Shown here: in pieces, positions 42,882-50,107 of the stretch
Layout of the letters: each line of letters opens with the position of its first letter
Numbering within the stretch: position 1 is the first letter of the stretch
NCBI GenBank assembly: GCA_945952315.1
Contig: CAMFIE010000030.1
Span: forward strand, 1 to 50,107
DNA length: 50,107 bases
DNA from: an uncultured Rhizobium sp.
GTDB lineage: Bacteria > Pseudomonadota > Alphaproteobacteria > Rhizobiales > Rhizobiaceae
Reading direction: 5' to 3'
The notes under the pieces: generated by a model
What the model was told of the DNA's origin: nothing
Database searches by the model: none
The model's input: only the letters and a program-made list of their open reading frames with translations
Translations under genes and position numbers: made by a program

Positions 42882-43166
42882 TCACCAGCGCACAGGCTCA
42901 CCCGGTGCGGATGCCTCGATGGCAAGCGCGTGCAGGCCAGCCTCCAGCTCTCCCTTGAGCATTTCCTGCACCGCCCTGTGCCGGGCGAGGCGGGTCATGC
43001 CTGAAAACTGCTCCGAGACGATGCGGATGCGCAAATGACTGGCGCCGGTTCCATCCATGCCCGGCTGATGCCCCGCATGCAGATGGCTTTCGTTGATGAC
43101 GGCGATCCGCTCGGGTCTGAAGGCGGCTTCAAGCCGCGCCGTGATGTCGTTGATGAGGATGGTCAT
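42882..43166 (-). CDS. bolA: BolA family protein
   Basis: 94 residues from the ATG at 43166, chosen for a GGAG site seven bases upstream. BolA fold with the conserved His segment NESHLHAGH and RLARHRAVQEMLKGEL. BolA proteins partner monothiol glutaredoxins in iron-sulfur cluster and iron-regulatory roles. It is convergent with the CorC-type gene; the stops abut. The 43167-43439 gap before the divergent DnaJ-like gene holds no gene I can support. Confidence 0.93.
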   Translation of the reverse strand: MTILINDITARLEAAFRPERIAVINESHLHAGHQPGMDGTGASHLRIRIVSEQFSGMTRLARHRAVQEMLKGELEAGLHALAIEASAPGEPVRW

Positions 43167-43439
43167 GGGCAGGCTCCGGAAGAGATGCCGCAGGTGAGGC
43201 GGCTGCTTCGCTACCGTGCGAAAAATGTTCCCACAAAGCCCTGAACATTCCGCTTTGTCAATTCTTGTTGTGAGGGCCAAGCCGCCCCATAATTACGAAA
43301 GAGTCGCATCGGTCTTTCGGGAGCGTTCCGGCTTGCCCAAGACTTGTATTGAACCACAGACCCTTGAACCGAGAGGGCGCATCCGGTCTTCCTCGCAAAC
43401 CAACCGATGCAGCGAAGCCGGCCCGATGCGCTGGACTGA

Positions 43440-44057
43440 ATGAAGCTTGATTCCAAATATTTCGACCGCATCCGCACCAGGCGGCGGCGCGCCGAGGCGG
43501 CCGATGCCGCAGCCCCCATGTGCCAATGGGATGGCTGCACGGAAAAGGGCGTGCATCGCGCGCCCGTCGGACGCAATGCGGAAGGCTCTTTCTTCCTCTT
43601 CTGCTTCGAGCATGTGAAGGACTACAACAAGGGCTACAACTATTTTTCCGGCCTGTCGGACAGCGAGATCGCCCGTTACCAGAAGGAAGCAATCACTGGC
43701 CATCGCCCGACCTGGACGGTCGGGGTGAACGGTGCTGCGCGTTCCGGCCCGATCCATGCCGATATTCATTCCGCCCGCATGAATGGTCGCGTGAAGGACC
43801 CGTTCGGCTTCGTGCGCCAGACGCGGGCCGGGCAATCCGCCGCGCCACGCGAGCGGAAGTTGAAGACGCTCGAGAGCAAGGCCTTCGATACATTGGGCCT
43901 GACGGCGGGCGCCACGCCGAAGGACATCAAGTCGCGCTACAAAGAACTTGTAAAAAAGCATCACCCTGACGCAAATGGGGGCGACAGAGGCTCGGAAGAG
44001 CGTTTTCGTGCCGTTATACAGGCGTATCAGTTGTTGAAGCAGGAAGGTTTCTGCTAG
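43440..44057 (+). CDS. DnaJ-domain protein with N-terminal Cys/His cluster
   Basis: 205 residues. The J domain is C-terminal (about 146-205) with the HPD triad at 175-177 ([11 protein letters not shown]). The N-terminal part has Cys28, Cys33, His39, Cys55 and His58 (CQWDGC, FCFEHV), spaced like a metal-binding site. This architecture differs from canonical DnaJ and suggests a specialised Hsp70 co-chaperone. It precedes cobS in the same direction by 82 bases, an arrangement conserved in rhizobia, but a link with cobaltochelatase is unproven. Confidence 0.88.
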   Translation: MKLDSKYFDRIRTRRRRAEAADAAAPMCQWDGCTEKGVHRAPVGRNAEGSFFLFCFEHVKDYNKGYNYFSGLSDSEIARYQKEAITGHRPTWTVGVNGAARSGPIHADIHSARMNGRVKDPFGFVRQTRAGQSAAPRERKLKTLESKAFDTLGLTAGATPKDIKSRYKELVKKHHPDANGGDRGSEERFRAVIQAYQLLKQEGFC

Positions 44058-44139
44058 AGGCAATCTGAACCACCTGAAAAGACAATGTCTTGAGATGAAG
44101 GATGAAGGACGGACGGGACGCGGCCGCCTTGGAGAGACG

Positions 44140-45129
44140 ATGAGCAAAGTTGACCTTGAATATTCCAACCTGCCCGATACGACCATTTCCGTCCGGGAAG
44201 TCTTCGGCATCGATACCGATATCCGCGTGCCGGCCTATACGGCGGGCAGCGCCTATGTGCCGGATCTCGATCCCGACTATCTGTTTGACCGCGATACCAC
44301 GCTCGCCATTCTCGCAGGCTTTGCCCATAACCGCCGCGTGATGGTTTCCGGCTTCCACGGCACCGGCAAATCCACCCATATCGAACAGGTGGCCGCCCGG
44401 CTGAACTGGCCTTGCGTGCGCGTCAACCTCGACAGCCATGTCAGCCGTATCGATCTCGTCGGCAAGGATGCAATCGTCGTCAAGGACGGCATGCAGATTA
44501 CCGAATTCAAGGATGGCATTCTGCCCTGGGCCTATCAGCACAATGTGGCGCTGGTTTTCGACGAGTATGACGCGGGCCGCCCGGACGTGATGTTCGTGAT
44601 CCAGCGCGTGCTGGAAAGCTCCGGCCGCCTGACGCTGCTCGACCAGAGCCGCGTCATCCGTCCTCACCCGGCCTTCCGCCTGTTTGCAACCGCAAACACC
44701 GTTGGTCTCGGTGACACGACCGGCCTTTACCATGGCACCCAGCAGATCAACCAGGCCCAGATGGACCGCTGGTCTCTGGTGACGACGCTCAACTATTTGC
44801 CGCATGACAAGGAAGTGGATATCGTCTGTGCCAAGGTGAAGGGCTTTGCCGCTTCCGCTGGCCGCGACACCGTTTCGAAGATGGTGCGCGTCGCTGACCT
44901 CACCCGTGCCGCCTTCATGAATGGGGATCTCTCCACCGTCATGAGCCCGCGCACCGTGATCAGCTGGGCGGAAAATGCGGAGATCTTCGGCGATACCGCC
45001 TTTGCCTTCCGCGTCACGTTCCTCAACAAGTGCGATGAGCTGGAGCGCACGCTGGTGGCCGAGCAGTATCAGCGCGCCTTCGGTGTCGAGCTGAAGGAAA
45101 GTGCTGCCAATATCGTTCTCGGTTCCTGA
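44140..45129 (+). CDS. cobS: Aerobic cobaltochelatase subunit CobS
   Basis: 329 residues, AAA+ ATPase of the MoxR/BchI type. Walker [10 protein letters not shown] is at residues 71-79; Walker B is [13 protein letters not shown]. The start at 44140 ([10 protein letters not shown]) follows a GGAGAGACG ribosome site. With CobT it forms the ATP-driven chaperone that inserts cobalt into hydrogenobyrinic acid a,c-diamide held by CobN, in the oxygen-dependent cobalamin pathway. cobT starts 22 bases downstream; cobN is not in the window. Confidence 0.96.
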   Translation: MSKVDLEYSNLPDTTISVREVFGIDTDIRVPAYTAGSAYVPDLDPDYLFDRDTTLAILAGFAHNRRVMVSGFHGTGKSTHIEQVAARLNWPCVRVNLDSHVSRIDLVGKDAIVVKDGMQITEFKDGILPWAYQHNVALVFDEYDAGRPDVMFVIQRVLESSGRLTLLDQSRVIRPHPAFRLFATANTVGLGDTTGLYHGTQQINQAQMDRWSLVTTLNYLPHDKEVDIVCAKVKGFAASAGRDTVSKMVRVADLTRAAFMNGDLSTVMSPRTVISWAENAEIFGDTAFAFRVTFLNKCDELERTLVAEQYQRAFGVELKESAANIVLGS

Positions 45130-45151
45130 GAAGGGCGGAGTAGCTAGCATC

Positions 45152-47044
45152 ATGGCAGGCCGTGGCGACAATACGAAAGCCAGACCCGGTGGCACGGTGG
45201 ATATGGAGCCCGTCCGGCGGGCAATCGCAGGATGCGTGCGCTCGGTGGCTGGGCGCGGCGAGGTGGAGGTTTCCTTCGCCAATGACCGCCCCGGCATGAC
45301 CGGCACGGCGATCCGCCTACCGGAACTGTCGCGGAAGCCGACCGCGCAGGAAGTGGCCGTCACCCGCGGCCTCGGCGACAGCATGGCGCTCCGGATCGCC
45401 TGTCATGATGCCAAAGTGCACAGCCAGCTTGCGCCGCAGGGTGCGGATGCGCGTGCCGTTTATGACGCGGTCGAACAGGCTCGCGTGGAATCCATCGGTG
45501 CGTTGCGGATGGCAGGCACGGCCGAAAATCTCGCGGCGATGAATGCCGAGAAATATGCCAAGGCCAATTTCGGCGGCATCCAGCGCCAGCAGGATGCCCC
45601 GATCCAGGAAGCCGTGGCGATGATCGTGCGCGAAAAGCTCACCGGTCAGAAGCCTCCGGAATCGGCGGGCAAGGTGGTTGACCTGTGGCGGCCCTATATC
45701 GAGGACAAGGCGGGCGGCCAGCTCGATCAGCTGTCCGGTGCCTTGAACGACCAGCAGGCTTTTGCGCGTGTTGTTCGCCATATCCTTTCCTCCATGAACA
45801 TGGCCGAGGATCTGGACGACAACGACACCGAGACGGAAGAAAACCAGCCGGAATCGGACGACGACCAGCCGCGCAGCGACGAACAGAACGAGGAAAGCGT
45901 CGAGGAAGAGGCCGGTTCGGAAGCGGCCCCTGCGGAAGAGCAGCAATCTGCCGAAGAGCAGATGGAAGACGGGGAAATGGACGGCGCGGAAATCTCCGAC
46001 GACGACATGACCGATGACGAGCAGGACGATTCCGAAACGCCGGGCGAGACCAAGCGTCCCGCCGGTGCCTTTGACGATTTCAACGAGAAGGTCGATTACA
46101 AGATCTTCACGCAGGAATTCGACGAGGAAATCACGGCGGAAGAACTCTGCGACGAGGCTGAGCTGGACCGTCTGCGCGCCTTCCTCGACAAGCAGCTTGC
46201 GCATCTTCAGGGCGCGGTCGGTCGGCTTGCGAACCGGCTGCAGCGCCGCCTGATGGCGAAGCAGAACCGCTCCTGGGATTTCGATCTCGAAGAGGGCTAT
46301 CTCGACACGGCGCGGCTCACGCGCATGATCATCGATCCGATGCAGCCGCTTTCCTTCAAGATGGAGCGCGACACCAAGTTCCGCGATACGGTTGTAACGC
46401 TGCTGATCGACAATTCCGGTTCCATGCGCGGTCGGCCGATCACGGTTGCGGCCACCTGCGCGGATATTCTTGCCCGCACGCTTGAGCGCTGCGGCGTTAA
46501 GGTGGAGCTTTTGGGCTTTACCACCAAAGCTTGGAAGGGCGGGCAGGCGCGTGAAAAATGGCTGGGCTCCGGCAAGCCTCCGGCTCCCGGGCGCCTCAAT
46601 GATCTGCGCCACATTGTCTACAAGTCTGCAGATGCCCCCTGGCGCCGGGCAAGGCGAAATCTCGGCCTGATGATGCGCGAAGGCCTGCTGAAGGAAAACA
46701 TCGACGGCGAGGCGCTGATGTGGGCGCATAACCGGCTGATGGCGCGGCCCGAGCAGCGCCGCATCCTGATGATGATTTCCGATGGCGCTCCGGTGGATGA
46801 CAGCACACTTTCGGTCAATCCGGGCAACTATCTCGAGCGGCATCTGCGCGCCGTGATCGAGCAGATCGAAACCCGTTCGCCGGTCGAGCTTCTCGCGATC
46901 GGCATCGGCCATGACGTGACGCGCTACTATCGCCGCGCCGTGACGATTGTCGATGCGGATGAACTGGCAGGTGCGATGACCGAGCAGCTCGCTTCGCTTT
47001 TCGAGGAAAAGCAGGCGGGTGGCCGCAGGGGTTCCCGCCGCTGA
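45152..47044 (+). CDS. cobT: Aerobic cobaltochelatase subunit CobT
   Basis: 630 residues. The middle (about 215-305) is a very acidic Glu/Asp-rich linker, typical of CobT. The C-terminal von Willebrand A domain has the MIDAS motif DNSGSMRG starting at Asp420, and [14 protein letters not shown] further on. It assembles with CobS around cobalt insertion. The start at 45152 ([13 protein letters not shown]) is chosen by family comparison; GGCGGAG lies 11 bases upstream. Its TGA shares one base with the ATG of the next gene (TGATG at 47042-47046). Confidence 0.95.
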   Translation: MAGRGDNTKARPGGTVDMEPVRRAIAGCVRSVAGRGEVEVSFANDRPGMTGTAIRLPELSRKPTAQEVAVTRGLGDSMALRIACHDAKVHSQLAPQGADARAVYDAVEQARVESIGALRMAGTAENLAAMNAEKYAKANFGGIQRQQDAPIQEAVAMIVREKLTGQKPPESAGKVVDLWRPYIEDKAGGQLDQLSGALNDQQAFARVVRHILSSMNMAEDLDDNDTETEENQPESDDDQPRSDEQNEESVEEEAGSEAAPAEEQQSAEEQMEDGEMDGAEISDDDMTDDEQDDSETPGETKRPAGAFDDFNEKVDYKIFTQEFDEEITAEELCDEAELDRLRAFLDKQLAHLQGAVGRLANRLQRRLMAKQNRSWDFDLEEGYLDTARLTRMIIDPMQPLSFKMERDTKFRDTVVTLLIDNSGSMRGRPITVAATCADILARTLERCGVKVELLGFTTKAWKGGQAREKWLGSGKPPAPGRLNDLRHIVYKSADAPWRRARRNLGLMMREGLLKENIDGEALMWAHNRLMARPEQRRILMMISDGAPVDDSTLSVNPGNYLERHLRAVIEQIETRSPVELLAIGIGHDVTRYYRRAVTIVDADELAGAMTEQLASLFEEKQAGGRRGSRR

Positions 47045-48045
47045 TGGTGGCCCGCGCGCCCTTTGCAGCCCTGCTTGCCCTCGGGCTTCTGGCCAGTATT
47101 GGCGAAAGTCCGGTTCAAGCTACGGACAAGGTGGCGGTCGAGGCGCGCCAGATCCCCGAATTCCGTCTCGGGCAAGCCAATCAACCGATTGGGAAGCTTC
47201 AATTTGTCGGCGGCCTGTCGCTTGCCTCGGACAACTGGCTGTTCGGGGCACTCTCCTCCATCCGGGTCCGGCCCGATGGGCAGCATTTCGTGATGGTGCT
47301 CGACACCGGCCATTTCCTGACCGGCGAGATCACCCGGGATGGGAACGGGCTGCTATCTGGTCTTGCGAATGTCGAGATCACCTCGATGCGGGACAAGTTG
47401 GGCCGGGACGATGCGCAGAAATACAATATGGACAGCGAAAGCCTCGCCTTTCGCGGAGACGATGTGCTGGTTTCGTTTGAAGGCCTGCACCGTGTCGATG
47501 TCTATCCCGGGCCGGATTTCGTTCATCAGGTGCCGTCTGCGTCGATTCCCATCCTGATGGATCCCCGCAAGCTCAAGGGCAATGGCAGTCTCGAATCGCT
47601 TGCCATGGCGCCCGCATCCTCACCACTCGGGGCCGTGCCGGTGACCATTGCCGAGCGCAGTTTCGATGCGGCGGGCAATCTCTTTGCGGCGATCCTCGAT
47701 GGCCCCCTGAAGGGTCGGTTCAGTGTCAAGGTAACCGACGGCTATGCGGTTTCGGACTGCACTTTTCTCGACAATGGCGATCTTGTTCTGCTTGAACGCC
47801 GCTTCGGGATTACCGTCGGTATAGGCTTGCGGATCCTGCGTGTGCCTGCAGCGGAACTGCGTCCGGGTGCCATCGTCGAAGGGCACGTTCTGATGGAAGC
47901 GGGGCCGGAAAGCCAGATCGACAATATGGAGGGCATCGATGCGGTGACGATGCCGGATGGTTCGACTCATCTCATCCTCGTTTCCGATGACAATCATTCC
48001 CTGCTGCAACGCAGTCTGATGCTGGAATTCAAGCTGCTGGACTGA
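47044..48045 (+). CDS. Esterase-like activity of phytase family protein (secreted)
   Basis: 333 residues. An N-terminal signal peptide (ALLALGLLASIGESPVQA) is followed by a beta-propeller-like domain with the family's pattern (FVGGLSLAS, SSIRVRPDGQHFVMVLDTG, DSESLAFRGDDVLVSFEG, NMEGIDAV). The name comes from the domain family; an enzymatic activity is not established. It overlaps the cobT stop by one base, so it should be translated with cobT, but a role in cobalamin synthesis is not implied by its fold. A hairpin terminator follows. Confidence 0.88.
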   Translation: MVARAPFAALLALGLLASIGESPVQATDKVAVEARQIPEFRLGQANQPIGKLQFVGGLSLASDNWLFGALSSIRVRPDGQHFVMVLDTGHFLTGEITRDGNGLLSGLANVEITSMRDKLGRDDAQKYNMDSESLAFRGDDVLVSFEGLHRVDVYPGPDFVHQVPSASIPILMDPRKLKGNGSLESLAMAPASSPLGAVPVTIAERSFDAAGNLFAAILDGPLKGRFSVKVTDGYAVSDCTFLDNGDLVLLERRFGITVGIGLRILRVPAAELRPGAIVEGHVLMEAGPESQIDNMEGIDAVTMPDGSTHLILVSDDNHSLLQRSLMLEFKLLD

Positions 48046-48051
48046 ACAGAA

Positions 48052-48081
48052 AAAGGCCCGCAGCCGATGCTGCAGGCCTTT
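48052..48081. terminator. Hairpin terminator between the phytase-like gene and the queuosine-precursor transporter gene
   Basis: Arms AAAGGCCCGCAGC and GCTGCAGGCCTTT pair 12 of 13 positions around a CGAT loop. A- and T-ends make it usable from both convergent genes. Confidence 0.7.
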
Positions 48082-48109
48082 CCCGTTTCTCCAAACGGTG
48101 TGGCTTGTT

Positions 48110-48745
48110 TCAGCGGGTGGCGAGATCTGGCATGGGCTTCAGCACATTCATCAGAGCGCCATAGGGCAGAAGCATGATGAGGCCGACGGTGATCTTCGCA
48201 CCGAAATCGCCAAAGGCCCAGGAGACCCAGCGCGGAGCTTCCAGCGCGAACACGCCGAGGATCGGGGCATTCGCTATGGCGAAGTCGTCATTCGCGCCCA
48301 CGAAGCTGAATGTGGCGGCAAAGGCAATCGAGAAGAACAGCAGCGTATCGAGCGCGGAACCTGCGAGCGAACCGGCCAGCGGCGCCTGCCACCAGGCCTG
48401 ACGGCGCAGACGGTTGAACACGGTGATATCCAGAAGCTGGCCGATCAGGAAGGCGGTTCCCGAAGCAATCGCGATGCGATGCGGTGCGGTGAACCAGGAC
48501 AGCGCCACACCTGCAATGAAGCCGACGATCACCACCCGGCGGGCCATCTGCGGGCCGAACTGGCGGTTGGTGAGATCGGTGACCAGAAAGGCGACCGGAT
48601 AGGTAAAGGCACCCCAGGTGAGGATGTCACCAAGGGCGATCCCGAACAGCGTGCCGTTCAGCGGATACTGCACGAGGAAATTGGAGGAGACGACCACCAG
48701 GGTCATCATCAGGGCATAAAGGGTGAGTGCGCGTAGGTTCAGCAT
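48110..48745 (-). CDS. VUT family queuosine precursor transporter (YhhQ-like)
   Basis: 211 residues with about six hydrophobic helices. Family signatures: VVSSNFLVQYPLNG near the start, GAFTYPVAFLVTDLTNRQFG, and SLAGSALDTLLFFSIAFA. YhhQ proteins import 7-cyano- or 7-aminomethyl-7-deazaguanine for queuosine tRNA modification. An AGGA ribosome site lies seven bases before the ATG at 48745. I looked for a preQ1 riboswitch in the 110 bases upstream and recognised only the rpmB terminator. Confidence 0.92.
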   Translation of the reverse strand: MLNLRALTLYALMMTLVVVSSNFLVQYPLNGTLFGIALGDILTWGAFTYPVAFLVTDLTNRQFGPQMARRVVIVGFIAGVALSWFTAPHRIAIASGTAFLIGQLLDITVFNRLRRQAWWQAPLAGSLAGSALDTLLFFSIAFAATFSFVGANDDFAIANAPILGVFALEAPRWVSWAFGDFGAKITVGLIMLLPYGALMNVLKPMPDLATR

Positions 48746-48795
48746 TTTTTTATCCTGGGTGATGCCACCAGTTGGAGAAACAGGCCGGACAAAGC

Positions 48796-48826
48796 AAAAG
48801 GCCTGACCGGGTTTCGGTCAAGCCTT
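48796..48826 (-). terminator. Rho-independent terminator after rpmB
   Basis: On the minus strand GGCTTGACCG pairs with CGGTCAGGCC (one G-T pair) around a short loop and is followed by TTTT. Confidence 0.75.
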
Positions 48827-48855
48827 GAGCCAATCCGGATGGAAGGAAGCGCTGA

Positions 48856-49146
48856 TTAAGCGGCTTCAGCCGTCTTCTTGACGATCTGGCGGCGCAGCAG
48901 GCGGGCGCGCATCGACAGCTCGGACTCGTCAGCCTTCAGAAGAAAGGCATCGAGCCCGCCGCGATGTTCAACCGAGCGCAGGGCTGCAGCGGAAACGCGC
49001 AGACGGTAGCGCTGGCCGAGTGCGTCGGAGATCAGCGTGACATTGCACAGGTTCGGCAGGAACCGGCGCTTGGTCTTGTTGTTCGCGTGGCTCACATTGT
49101 TGCCAGTCTGAACACCCTTGCCGGTCAGTTCGCAGCTACGGGACAT
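48856..49146 (-). CDS. rpmB: 50S ribosomal protein L28
   Basis: 96 residues from the ATG at 49146 ([11 protein letters not shown]). Typical L28 segments: [20 protein letters not shown] and [10 protein letters not shown], then [20 protein letters not shown]. Basic, full length. In alphaproteobacteria it commonly stands alone, as here, with its own strong promoter (49231-49259) and terminator (48796-48826). Confidence 0.98.
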   Translation of the reverse strand: MSRSCELTGKGVQTGNNVSHANNKTKRRFLPNLCNVTLISDALGQRYRLRVSAAALRSVEHRGGLDAFLLKADESELSMRARLLRRQIVKKTAEAA

Positions 49147-49230
49147 GATACACCTATTTTTCTTGGCCAAGGACGCGAGACCCGCTAAAACAGGCACGCA
49201 ATCCCGCTGGCAGGATTGGAAAGTTGCGGT

Positions 49231-49259
49231 TCTATAGTCAGGGCAATCCGTTCCGTCAA
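49231..49259 (-). promoter_or_regulatory. Strong sigma70 promoter of rpmB
   Basis: On the minus strand TTGACG (complement of 49254-49259), 17-base spacer, TATAGA (complement of 49231-49236). Each hexamer is one base from consensus. The leader to the ATG would be about 80 bases. Confidence 0.7.
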
Positions 49260-49390
49260 GCCAAACCTGTGGTCAGCGCAACAGAATCCTTGAAAAAGCC
49301 GCTGTTTTCTTGTCATCCCCGGATGAACAGGAAAAAGATGCGCCGCGGCCTCGATGAGGGATTTTCCGAAGGGCATCAAGGGAGACTGGC

Positions 49391-50107
49391 GTGAAATCAA
49401 TTGCTATCGGTGCTCTGGCCCTCGTATCCACCCTTGCCGTCGAGACTGGCACCGCCTTTGCCGCGTCGAAGACCCAGCAGACGGAATACAATATCGCAAT
49501 CGCCGGAATTCCGGTCGCCCGCGCCGTGTTCAACACGAAGCTGGAAAAGACCCGCTACGCCATCACAGGCTCGGTCAACACGGCGGGCCTTGCCGATCTG
49601 ATCGCCGATATCCGGGCAAAGACTTCCGTGCATGGCGCGTTTCAGCATGACAGTCTGCGGGCCAGGAAATACGAGCTGATCTACACGAGCGGCAAACGCA
49701 CCCGCACCTATACGGTCAATTTTTCGGGCAGCCGTGTTTCGTCCACCTCGATCAGCCCCGAACCGAAACGGCCCGAAGGCTGGGTGCCGGTGACATCCCG
49801 CCAGCTTTCGCAGGTGCTCGATCCGATTTCCGGTCTGATCTTTCCGGAGGGCCGCAAGGTCTGCCCGCGCTCGCTGCCGATCTTTGATGGCGAAACGCGG
49901 ATGGACCTCGTGCTTTCACCAAAGGGCACCCGCAGCTTCAAGGCAAAGGGCTATGAGGGGGATGTGCTTGTCTGCTCCGTTCGCTTCGTGCCGAAGGCCG
50001 GTTATCGCAAGGGTCGCAAGGATATCGAATATCTGCGCAATTCCTCGAAGATGGAAATCTGGTTCGGCAATGCCGGCGAACTTGGCCTCGTAGCACCCGT
50101 CTATGTC
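49391..50107 (+). CDS. DUF3108 domain-containing secreted protein (partial)
   Basis: 239 residues visible; the C-terminus is beyond the window. It starts with GTG at 49391, six bases after GGGAG. A signal peptide (SIAIGALALVSTLAVETGTAFA) is followed by the DUF3108 pattern: TEYNIAIAGIPVARAVFNTK, YAITGSVNTAGLADLIADI, and DPISGLIFP later. DUF3108 proteins are predicted envelope proteins of unknown function. It is divergent from rpmB, an arrangement repeated in Rhizobiaceae. Confidence 0.88.
   Translation, partial: MKSIAIGALALVSTLAVETGTAFAASKTQQTEYNIAIAGIPVARAVFNTKLEKTRYAITGSVNTAGLADLIADIRAKTSVHGAFQHDSLRARKYELIYTSGKRTRTYTVNFSGSRVSSTSISPEPKRPEGWVPVTSRQLSQVLDPISGLIFPEGRKVCPRSLPIFDGETRMDLVLSPKGTRSFKAKGYEGDVLVCSVRFVPKAGYRKGRKDIEYLRNSSKMEIWFGNAGELGLVAPVYV

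Noticed and set aside
43216-43443. 75-residue open frame in the gap between bolA and the DnaJ-like gene
   Set aside because: No ribosome site, no hydrophobic or domain pattern, and it overlaps the DnaJ-like start.
48746-48855. preQ1 riboswitch before the queuosine-precursor transporter gene
   Set aside because: The only clear structure is the rpmB terminator; no preQ1 aptamer pattern was recognised.
1-50107. CRISPR arrays, insertion sequences, toxin-antitoxin pairs
   Set aside because: No regularly spaced repeats, transposase genes with terminal repeats, or small paired genes of those families were seen on either strand.

Overview
The window is chromosomal DNA of an alphaproteobacterium, very probably Rhizobiaceae (Rhizobium/Agrobacterium relatives). 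Evidence is the gene order accA - xerD - small membrane protein - aroK - aroB - CorC-type protein - bolA - DnaJ-like - cobS - cobT - queuosine-precursor transporter - rpmB, the C4-type 5-aminolevulinate synthase HemA, aerobic cobaltochelatase CobST, TamA/TamB, and GC-rich DNA with codon use typical of this group. I see no prophage, insertion sequence, CRISPR array or rRNA operon. There is one tRNA gene, tRNA-Arg(CCT).

Layout. 1-3.8 kb: NAD-dependent formate dehydrogenase operon fdsG-fdsB-(DUF4287 gene)-fdsA, all leftward, preceded by a LysR-type regulator. 3.9-6.5 kb: two membrane glycosyltransferases (a GT39 enzyme and a GT2-GtrA fusion). 6.6-9.1 kb: glpR and glpD with operator-like repeats in the glpD promoter. 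9.1-11.6 kb: a soluble tandem-PAS chemoreceptor and CheW. 11.6-14.4 kb: arginine/ornithine catabolism (rocF, rocD) with a divergent Lrp-type regulator. 14.4-20.6 kb: tamB and tamA. 20.7-21.0 kb: a glycine-zipper lipoprotein. 21.2-25.0 kb: a three-gene molybdenum hydroxylase of the form II 'CO dehydrogenase-like' type. 25.2-26.8 kb: a globin-coupled chemoreceptor. 26.9-31.3 kb: hemA (with an FNR-like box), a BacA/YddA-type transporter whose nucleotide-binding domain is badly degenerate, and dxr. 31.5-32.2 kb: a PilZ protein, an unusual carrier protein and tRNA-Arg. 32.2-37.4 kb: M20 amidohydrolase, D,D-carboxypeptidase, G3E (CobW-like) GTPase, TusA-like protein and a YafK-type L,D-transpeptidase-fold lipoprotein. 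37.5-50.1 kb: the conserved accA-to-rpmB housekeeping block, ending in a DUF3108 protein cut by the window edge.

How it fits together. Most of the window is core metabolism and envelope biology: formate oxidation, glycerol-3-phosphate and arginine use, heme, isoprenoid, shikimate and cobalamin synthesis, fatty-acid synthesis, outer-membrane assembly and wall editing. Several regulator-target pairs can be read from the DNA: a LysR box before fdsG, TTCGTTT repeats over the glpD -35 element, an inverted repeat between rocF and the Lrp gene, and an FNR-like box before hemA.

The least explained items are the degenerate ABC-type transporter, the DUF4287 gene embedded in the formate dehydrogenase operon, the orphan carrier protein resembling aminoacyl carrier proteins, and the 53-residue membrane protein in front of xerD. 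I found no clear candidate for a wholly new multi-gene system.
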